The notes beneath the pieces are model-generated. The model searched no databases, was not told where the DNA came from, and saw nothing but the letters and a program-made list of their open reading frames with translations. A program made the translations under genes and the position numbers. 64,000 bases of DNA, from contig NW_024881327.1 of the NCBI RefSeq assembly GCF_018691265.1, positions 22,065,936-22,129,935 of the forward strand, written 5' to 3'. The stretch's first letter is position 1; each line of letters begins with the position of its first letter. This stretch comes from Tyto alba (Eukaryota; Chordata; Aves; Strigiformes; Tytonidae). Below, in pieces: positions 55,193 through 64,000 of this stretch.

Positions 55193-55259
55193 CTACCATG
55201 ATGTAGGTGGTGGTGCCCTTGCCTAGTGAAGGTGCGTTGTACTTGTAAATGAAGCACCG
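55193..55259 (-). CDS. Internal coding exon, likely upstream of the terminal exon
   Basis: Read on the minus strand, an acceptor (CCCCTTCGTTGTGCAG) precedes base 55259 and a near-perfect donor (GTAG|GTGAGT) follows base 55193, giving 67 bases. The only frame free of stops that also looks like protein contains YKYNAPSLGKGTTTYIM and ends with one spare base. That base (G) joined to the TG at the start of the 38922 exon gives GTG (Val) and keeps the frame open to the end of the gene. A second donor four bases earlier (ATG|GTAGGT) would leave phase 0 and hit TGA at once in the terminal exon, so the longer form is preferred. The reading starts in phase 0, so another upstream exon must exist. I found none that convinces. 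The exon lies in a short CpG-rich pocket, unlike its surroundings. The product is not recognised, and a non-coding exon or an old repeat cannot be excluded. Confidence 0.4.
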
Positions 55260-58200
55260 CTGCACAACGAAGGGGAATGCTTAATCTAAGGAATAGGAGA
55301 AATCTTTGGGAGTTTCCTTCTGTGCTACTAAAAAATAATTGTTTGCTTCAGACTTAATGAACTGTTCATGCTACAGATACATTCCAGTTTGAATAGGTAC
55401 AGAGCAGCAGTCTTTGTAAAAACTCTGTAGTTTACAATATAGAGAAATTCTAGTACAGTAATGTGATGATAAAATATAGTCTTTTCCATTTCTTAATACT
55501 AAAAAGAAATAATATAATCTGAGAAAACATCTCACCTACTTATTTCAATCTTTGCATGAAATATTACTGTATGAGAAAACATTTAACAGAGTTCCACTAA
55601 GAGTTTGGAGAGGCAATTTTTAAAGGAACAATTCAAATTTTATCTAGGCATCAATGGCAATTATAAAAATTCTCCACTTCAGTCAGGTTTCATCATAAAA
55701 GGAAAATTACAAATGAGAAATATAATCTCAACACTGAAATTTGTTTTGTTAGGTTCCACTGGCTTTACAACATCTTTATATACATGTGTACTCTCATTCA
55801 TCACCCTTTCTCATCATTAATAATCTATAATGATAATTAATATATGTTGTGAAAAGATTGCTCTCTTCCCTGAAGTAATCCCTAAAATTATTAACAACGT
55901 GAAAAAAAAATAGAGTTTTTGCTGAAAATGCTCAGAATTAAATCTTTGTAACTCTAGGAATATTGTTATTAAGACAGCTCTTTCACTGCAAGTAGATCTG
56001 TATTAGAGTACTTGTGCTATTAAGCAAGGCCTGAAATGTAGAACCATTCTGAAATATAATGCTGCTCCAAAACAGTAACAAGAATTCTGCCCTGCAGGCA
56101 GCATGTGCTTTGGCATGACTTCGGTTGAAGTAAAAATTTAGTCTTGGACACAAAGCCGTATCAGAAGAAAAATGATTTTCTGTCTAATGTTACAAATAGA
56201 CTGGAAGATAAGGCTTTCTCCCATAAAGCAACTCAGAGACTCAGGTAAATGACCTTTTTTTATAATACCACTGAAATCTTAGGGCATAAGCAGAACAGTT
56301 CTCCCAGCACCATATAAGGAACAGATTTCTGATGGTTGCACAAAAGAAACTATTACATATTTTGGTTTATGATTTATATAGTGGATTGATGAGCAACAAA
56401 AAATAATCCAACAGATAACTACATTACTACATATTGGATATAGAGGGTACAACAGAAATAAAGGAAGTGTCCAAAACACATGTTCACTAAGTATGTGTCC
56501 TTTCCCATGTGTGTCAGCACATACTTTTGGAATTTCTTCAGTTTGCCTATATAGGCTCAAAGTCTCACATGCTGTTTCTCTCAGAATAAAATGTAGATGG
56601 CTTTGCAACTGTGCTGCCAACACCACCTGCTCTTTTTCTTTCCCTATATCTGGAGCAACAGCTGATCATTAGCTTCTTTTATTATTTGTCCCTTTATCTC
56701 AGCCCAGTACTTTTATAAATATTATATATCCTTTTCTATCTCTGTAATTTTCAACAAATGTTTGGTCTACACATAAATATCTGTGAGTCTCTTACTCTGC
56801 ATCTTCTTTTGTTAAATGTGAGCTCATAAAATCAACTGACATTTAAGGATTAAATGTGTTGTAGTTTGGTCTAGTGCTGGCCTATTCAATAAATACAATC
56901 TGTCTCAAACTAAGCAAGAAAAAAATCAAGAGGCAAGGCTGAATTAATCTACATCTTTGCTGACTTGGACAAGACTACTATAGTGCATTGAACTAGACTT
57001 TTGAAGATCATAATTTTCATTTGATTATTCCAGGTGTGTGCTACTAACATACCCATCTTTTAATTTGATGCCAGACAGTTGTTTGTACTCTGCTTTTCTC
57101 CCATCACATAAGAGGCACTGATAAGGTTGAAAATCCATGCCTTTCACATGACCTTTTCACCTCCCTTGTTGCCTGCTGCCTAAAATCACTCCCAACCACC
57201 ATTAAGCAGAGGGTTGAAACCCCTTCCAGGAATGCCTACTTGTCTGAAACTTCCTACTTACCAAATCTCTCTTACCCTTGTGCAGAAATGACAGCAATCA
57301 GTGTGATGGCAAGGGGTAATCTCTTCTCAGTCATAATAAAAGACAATGACGATAAGCATTTAGTGAAAAGGAAAGGTTGATACGTGTGAGACAGTAAATC
57401 AGCAGAATTTGTTCTTATTCTGGCTGCGTAAGACTGAGCAGGTCTGGGGAAAAAAGTTCCAAACAATCTCAAATAAGAAAACTGAAGTAATGAAAGACAC
57501 TGAAGCCTTCTCAACCTCTGTATGTATATTGCCAGAGAAAATATCCCCTTCTGTCCCACTATCCCCATCTTTTGCTTACTTCCTATCCTAGCAGTTCCTT
57601 TCAGATTGCTGGTAGAAATACAATCCTCTAATCTAGCTATACCTTGCATTTTAAAGGGGAGAGGTTTTGCCTCTTCCTCTGCTGGCTGGCAAAACTCCTT
57701 TTCTCCTTAAGGCTTGCTGCACTGAATTTCATATATTGGTGCTCCAGGACCCATATTTTAAATTACAAGGAGTGAGAATTTCTGTAGAAACCATTACACT
57801 AACCCATCTGAAACAGGCTGATAAACAGCCGATCTTGTGTGTGTTTCTGAATATCTCATGAGAATAATTTACAATTCCTCAGAGAAAACTGAGGTGAAAT
57901 AGTCCCTGCCTGTGTTTCATCTCAGCAAGCATATCATGCAATGTCCCAAGAATATTAGCAGCAGTAATGTTTGCTTTCTACCAGTTGCAGCCAGCTGGAA
58001 TAAACATGAATGCTCACACTCACACAGCTAAGGGTTTCACGTCCTCTGCAGTGTCAGCAGGGCTTGGGTTTGACTGACAGAATGACCATGCAGTGAAGTC
58101 TCCTAGCCATTAAATCTAAGTCCACAGGATGATTAGTGATATATGGGGTGATAATTATGCAGTCTACATCAATTGATTCCTCTTCTGCTACCTTCACCTA

Positions 58201-59368
58201 AATCCATCCAACAAAGAATAACAGAGCCAAAGCGTTTCTTTTTCATTATGTCATGCTGATGTTTGTATTTCATCTTGTATCACACCAATGCATGTTCAGT
58301 ATTACTAGTTTTAGACAACATATTAGACAGCTTTCCTGGAGAGGCAACTCCAGAGAAACATTTGTTATTCTAGATGATCTGCCTTCCTATTTATACTGGA
58401 GTATACCATGCTTTTCTGCCTCAACTTTAATGTCTTAACTTTAATCTCTATTTTTGTAACAATATCAGAAGCTTTTGTAGTCTTCTGGATGATCTTTTCT
58501 ACTTCTGGCAGTTAATCCTATACCATTCGTATAGCAGAAGACAAACTTTAAAAGCAAAGTTAGAGAACCTGATACATTATGTTTTAGATTATGACAAGAC
58601 TGCTAATTGTACTACGCAGCCATTTTTCATACCCAAATCCTTGCCCACATTCAATGGACTGTATACAATGCAACAATAATGCCATTTCATATGTCTGAGA
58701 CAAATCCACTGCTTATACTTTATTTTACAAACTATTTTAGAAAAAAATTTGGTGCCATCCACTCAAACCTACGATTTTTCTATCTTTACGATATAAAAGA
58801 CACACCTATTCTTAGTCAGGACTAGATGTAAAAATCCATTCACTAAGCCAATACAGGCAGTATTTTCAAATTCTGTGATTCTCTCTGCAGATGATCAGAA
58901 GTCACCAGAAATATGGATGAACTCAAGGAAATTTAGGTATGTCCCCTTCCATCACTTTTAGTTTTGACCTGATGATTTCAAATGAGTAACATCTGTATCA
59001 TCAGCAGGTATATATTATCTCTTAATTTCACTGCTGATCTAACATGTGCTGGTTAGTGTTCCAGTCCCGCCTTGTTTTGTTAAGCCAATATCTGCCAATT
59101 AGTGAAGGACCATTTCCTTCTGCAACTGTTAATGAGAACAACAAACAGTTAACCCCTTTATTGCCTAGAAGAGTAATTATGGTCCTGCTAGATACAGCAC
59201 AGTTTTGACTCTGCTTTGGGTACAAGTTCAGTAAAGATTTTTATTAATAATAGGGTATTTTTATGGATTAAAGATGAAAAAGCATACTCTGACATAATTT
59301 ATTTATTATTCTCTTGGCACAGTGTTTTCTTTCTGAACCATCTACTCGTATTAAAGAACATCTGCAAT

Positions 59369-59382
59369 TATATATATATATG
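59369..59382 (+). repeat. (AT)n microsatellite
   Basis: Seven AT units in pure array. Confidence 0.9.
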
Positions 59383-59678
59383 AATCCTGATTATTTGAGT
59401 TCTAACTAGTAATGATGTATTAGTTATTAAGCACACCCTGTACCATGTTAGGCCATTTTTTTTTAAGAAGCAGGTTGCTCATCCTGCCCCATTTCAGAGA
59501 CACCATCTTTTCCCCATGAAGGAAAAAATTTTCAGTTGCTTATAAAAAGCTGTCCCAAAATGTATCTACTTGAGATGATGTCATCTATGGTGGATATCTG
59601 CCTCAAGCCATTGCTTTTGGGTAAAACACAATCATAATGGTCGTTTAAAAAATTAGTCTGGGGAAATTACATTTTTGT

Positions 59679-59703
59679 AATGTCAGATCTCAAATCTGAC
59701 ATT
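59679..59703. repeat. Perfect 10-bp inverted repeat
   Basis: AATGTCAGAT, a five-base loop (CTCAA), then ATCTGACATT. A weaker five-base hairpin (ATTAC...GTAAT, from 59666) overlaps its left side. Confidence 0.85.
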
Positions 59704-61608
59704 TTGACAAAGCGTAAATTTAAAGTCCTGCTATTTAACCATTTGAAAACAAAGTTGTGAATTCTTGCCTAAGAGCAGATGTTAAAAAGTCTAGACTACT
59801 GTTTCTCTGAATTATCAGTCTGCATTTTTGATTGAGTTGCAAACTGTTAAAAAAAAGAGTTTGCACATATTCAGATTGTAGCAGTCTAGGTCTCTGTGTG
59901 GACTAAGTATCCCTGCAACCCATGTAAGTTTGTAGTGCATGTACTGTCCTCACTGAAAGCCCAAGCAGGAGCAGAAGTGACTCTTTGTATTATTACAGAT
60001 TGAGTATGCTTGCTGTAAAGACTTGTCCAGAGAAACTACATCTGAAATTGGGAGAATGAGGGAGAAGCAACAGAAGGAAAGGGATGGACAGATGTTGAGA
60101 TATCTACTGAAATAACTGAGTTGAAGTAAACTTTTTTATAAAAGATATGCTAAACTCCCTCAGAATTAAGTGTTTTACTGCTACTGCTTTGCCACAAAAA
60201 TACAAGGTAGCATGTATTGCAAAAACTACTTTACAGTATAAGATTTAATGGTGTAGAATATTGTTTATGCTATCAATCATCTTTCTCAGAGAAGTTACTG
60301 CATAGACAATGTGCAACATGTGTAAGTCTTATTAGGTATTTGATTTCATTTAAAATAAAAAAAAACATCCTTGTAGCAAAGTCTTCCTTCTTTAGCAAAG
60401 TAACTGAAATGGACCAGCTCCCTCAAACAAGTATTTCCTGAGGGGTTCATAACAATCAAATGTAAGATTTTGTCTTAGGAAAGTGAAAGAGGATGATAAA
60501 CACTGAAAATTTACTGAAATAATGGCATAAAGGTTAGCACAAAGCAGAAACTACCATGTTTGCATCAAAGGAACAGGAGAACATCACAGGTTCATGGGTA
60601 TTTACAGCTTGTAGACACTATAAAGAACTTCCAGGGGAAAAATAAATTATTTTTAAAAGCTAGTAGGACCTGCTGATTTCTCACTGAAAAACCTGCCCAC
60701 TTTCAATACATAACTGATATTGTTCTGCATCTCAGAGTTGTTTTTCCCAAAGGTAAGCTATTCAGATTCATTCAAATCATGAATATTCTTATTTATAAGA
60801 AGCACTCACACAGAGCCGTTCTTTTAGACCTTACTATTTTACTTGGGGTGGTATTTGGTTTTCTGGAGTGCTAGCTGGATGGATCCCCACTAGAATTAGT
60901 GCCTTTTTGGGTTGGGTACTGTCTAGACATAGAAATAGCTCAGTTTTAAAAAGTCCTAAAATTAAATGATCACAGGTAGAGTTGAAAAATATTTCACAGC
61001 CATTCCTAAGAACAGATATGAGGTGACTTTGTTGTTCATGTCACAGTCTGGACCATGTTACTATATAATGGCCTGAATCGATAAAATCCATATTTAAACA
61101 AAGCATATTGATAAGAGGAGTGGGAAGAAAGAGAGGGACTAGCCAGAATTAGAGTTAGAAGTCAATAAATTGTATTTATTCTGAAATGGTAAAGCACCCA
61201 TTGATGTCATATTTTTTAAAATATCCTAAGGCTTCCAAATATTTTTTGCCAAAGAAATTTTTTGACTCTAAAAACATGAACTGGAGACTGATCTGTGCTG
61301 AAAAAGATAAGCCAAGCTGTGAAAGCATCTCTAATGTATATCCACCTGGATCTAGTCATGCTTGCATGCATTCACAATATCAGGTCACTAGATCTGTCCT
61401 ATTTTATCCCAGTCCTATTTTACAGGAACTGTACTCATATGAAAATAAATTCTAAGGGCTAATGAATTCTATGCAGAAAATATGCCATGCTTGCTACGTG
61501 ACTTGGGCAAAGATTTCTGTTCCAAAAGAACTTATTGTTAAAGTTACAAGTATATTTTAAATCTAAGGGAATATTTAGCCTGAAAAATCTATTAAATTCT
61601 TTAACTGT

Positions 61609-61705
61609 AAAAATAAACAAACAAACAAAAATAACAACAAAGAAATCCCTCAAAAAGCTTAACAAAAAAAAAATAAAAACCACAGACAAACAAAGAAATA
61701 AAACC
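61609..61705 (+). repeat. A-rich (AAAC)n/(AAAT)n region
   Basis: CAAA units, poly-A runs and AATAAA-type units over about 97 bases, partly degraded. No retroposon body is recognisable next to it. Confidence 0.8.
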
Positions 61706-64000
61706 TAAACATGTTCTCATAGGCTGAGATAATGGATCAATGACAACAAGAATAATTTCTGGCAGATTTTTTTCAGAGTGACATAGATGAATTTGAAATA
61801 CAACAGTAAAACCAGACACTTCCTCATAAAGTTAGAGGAGCTATTATCTCCACTTAATAATATACTTCACTGAGCTTCTAAATTGTTAGAACATGTGAGA
61901 ATTTGGATGCAAGAAAACCTGATGCCATGAAGGAAACTCCTGCTGTCCTATTACCCATTGAGATGAGAAGCTGAATGCAAGAGTTCACATGGGAAAGTTT
62001 TCATTTGGTATTTTTTTTTCATTAGATTTCAGAGGACTCAGACGTGTACTTTGCCAAATATCTGAAACAAACCCAAACTGAGGACAGTTTGTGGTTTGCC
62101 CATCATACATAGAAACCAATATGAGTTTATGTGAGGTCAGCATTTGCTAAACTGTAGTGACAGTGAAAGAGCCTTGCAGATTTATTTAGATTTTTGAAAC
62201 ACATCTGTCTGCTTCAGATGCAAAGATTTAAACCAAAAAGCAAGACTGATGCATGCAAATATGACTGACTAAGCAAGCAGAAATCCTGAAACAATAGCTG
62301 TGCTACATTAATTCTCACTTCATCCCAGTGATGTTTACCCAGACAGCAATAATACTTTAAATATCACCCTTGTTAAATATTTTGTTACACATCAAATCAC
62401 ATTATGGAAATCTACAATAGCAAGGGATGCAAGAAAGGGAAAGTAGTCAATGTTCTCAACTATTGGGCTTTTGGGAAAAAGCTACAGAATCGCATCACTA
62501 ATACAAGAGAAGAGAGGAGTTCCAGCAGTGGTTCACATGTAAGAAAGGTTCTCCACAGACTACATGATTTTGCGGGCTGACGGGCAATTGTTTGAGTAGT
62601 CAAGTGATTTTTCCCACCAGTAGTTTGGATTACCAGAATGGATTTGGGTTACCATGGACCTGATGTGGACTACATAGTTCAACTCCAACTCAAGAACTCT
62701 ACTTGAGAGCTTAAGGTTCAGCACAACCCAAACCTTCCTGTCTAACTCTTGAAAGAGAATTATTGAGAGCTTAATAAAAAAAAAGTCAGTGATGAATTGT
62801 CCTGCTTCAAACATTAGAAGCAATTTTTGTAGACATTTCATAAATTTTCCAAATTTCTGTGAATTTAAAATGTTAATATGATATAAAAAGAAAAAAATAA
62901 CTATAATCACTTAACATAAAAGTAAATCTGTCAGGAAAATTTTTCACATAATTATTAGTTACTGCAGTTCGTCAACGCATTTTCTCTGGAGAGAGATTTC
63001 TAGATTAAAATACCCTTAAAGGTTAAGAGGGCACATATTCTCAGGGCTACAGTATAAAATGTAATAATGAAGCACACAGCTTAATGAATTAAAGAATCAG
63101 CTGGACAGCTGTCGAGTAACTGAGATTGCAGAAATATTCTACAGGAGAGCTTCATTCTGCCAGGTGACTCCATGTACTTTTACTAGAAGTTATAAGCAGA
63201 CGAAAAGACTTAATGTTTTTCTTAAACTGCCTACATTCTTCAATACAGTAGGACAAAATCTGCCGTCACTTATACCACTGGAAAATCACTCATTTCATGG
63301 GCTTTGATGTATTGGCAGTTCCACTGACATAGCTGAGGGCAGCATTTGGCCAAATACATCTTCATTCAGAAGCAGCATCTATTACCTGTAATAGCTTTCC
63401 CCAAAAGGATGGCTGGGAACATGTGCAGATACTATAAAGTGACAGTGACACAATCTTTTTCCCAAGTTATTCCTTAAGAAAACTGATTTTGGAAATAAAG
63501 AGTCCCAATCAAATTGTCTTTTCAACTTTAATTATTTGATTTGAACAGACACGAGGAAAAAAGTAAACTGAGAATTTTTAGAATGGGTTAAAATTGGATT
63601 TTTTTTCCCCTTCACTCAGGTTCTCTGTCTCTTCCCATTCTTAGATTTTCTGTAAAACGCTTTAGTGCTACCTAACAAGCTAAACGTTAGTATTTTATTA
63701 ATAGTCATATCATAACCCAGCTACAGTATATTTAAACCAGTTTCCTAAACGCAAAGCATAGAATAATGGTAATCAAGAAGGAAGTTTATGAACTACTGTT
63801 AACTCTCAGTCTGGAGATGCATTGCAGTCCTGCACCATTAAAGTGCCTTCTGTCACCTTGAAACACATCATCAAAGTAGGTCAAGCATGTCTAGTTCTGA
63901 GATTGATATATTTCAGAATGTACATTTCCCTCAGCTAATATAGTTGAGCAACTTGTGGGCTGGGCAAAAATAAAAGCTTGTATACAACAGTGATATTTTG

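Larger units (their letters stand above)
55260..64000. other. Upstream side of the minus-strand gene, no firm exon found
   Basis: Earlier exons of the gene should lie here or beyond the window. Two splice-bounded candidates exist (57276-57334 minus, 58891-58936 plus), but neither connects in phase to the known exons. The rest is AT-rich non-coding sequence with a few simple repeats. Confidence 0.5.

Noticed and set aside
55536..55566. 31-base minus-strand microexon with good acceptor and donor, just upstream of the 55259 exon
   Set aside because: Its only open frame ends in phase 2, which would put a stop codon inside the 55193-55259 exon. The splice signals are probably chance.
57272..57649. 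125-codon minus-strand open frame
   Set aside because: The full-length frame has no recognisable features. Only its last 20 codons, which look like a signal peptide before a donor, were kept as a finding.
62560..62910. 116-codon minus-strand open frame, and a 115-codon one at 56279-56626
   Set aside because: Both lack splice sites that would make them exons and show no recognisable motif.

Overview
The window looks like vertebrate, most likely avian, nuclear DNA. It is AT-rich by eye, has no operon-like gene packing and no open frame longer than about 130 codons. Homopolymer runs and microsatellites are common, and several copies of an LTR family that I recognise as abundant and widespread in bird genomes are present. 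The bird assignment rests on recognising those LTRs, not on a database search. I saw no tRNA, rRNA or CRISPR array, and no tail with the octamer repeats typical of avian CR1 LINEs.

The only coding sequence I can support is on the minus strand. A 224-base terminal exon (38699-38922) opens after a strong splice acceptor, stays open for 73 codons and ends in two adjacent stops. A 67-base internal exon (55193-55259) has a good acceptor, an AG|GTGAGT donor and the phase the terminal exon needs. Together they would give the last 95 or so residues of a protein read from right to left, with an intron of about 16.3 kb between them. I do not recognise the protein.

Mobile DNA, from left to right: a GC-rich LTR-like block (about 2290-3150); a truncated ERVL-type LTR (about 9921-10308); a solo LTR with an imperfect 5-base target duplication and an internal ATT-rich tract (17895-18576); and a nested pair, in which one LTR (44366-44867, minus strand) sits inside another of opposite orientation (44161-45387, plus strand). 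The nested pair lies inside the proposed intron. No ERV gag, pol or env remnant was recognised.

The rest is intronic or intergenic DNA. It holds simple repeats, several strong inverted repeats (2214-2256, 13216-13242, 27124-27198, 37642-37667, 59679-59703), purine-rich stretches (about 8140-9640, 21000-21420, 25050-26080, 31560-31770) and some segments that could be conserved non-coding elements. Nothing here clearly amounts to a new biological system. The items most worth checking are the unidentified two-exon gene, the CpG-rich pocket around its internal exon, the nested opposed LTRs and the three-arm hairpin at 2214-2256.
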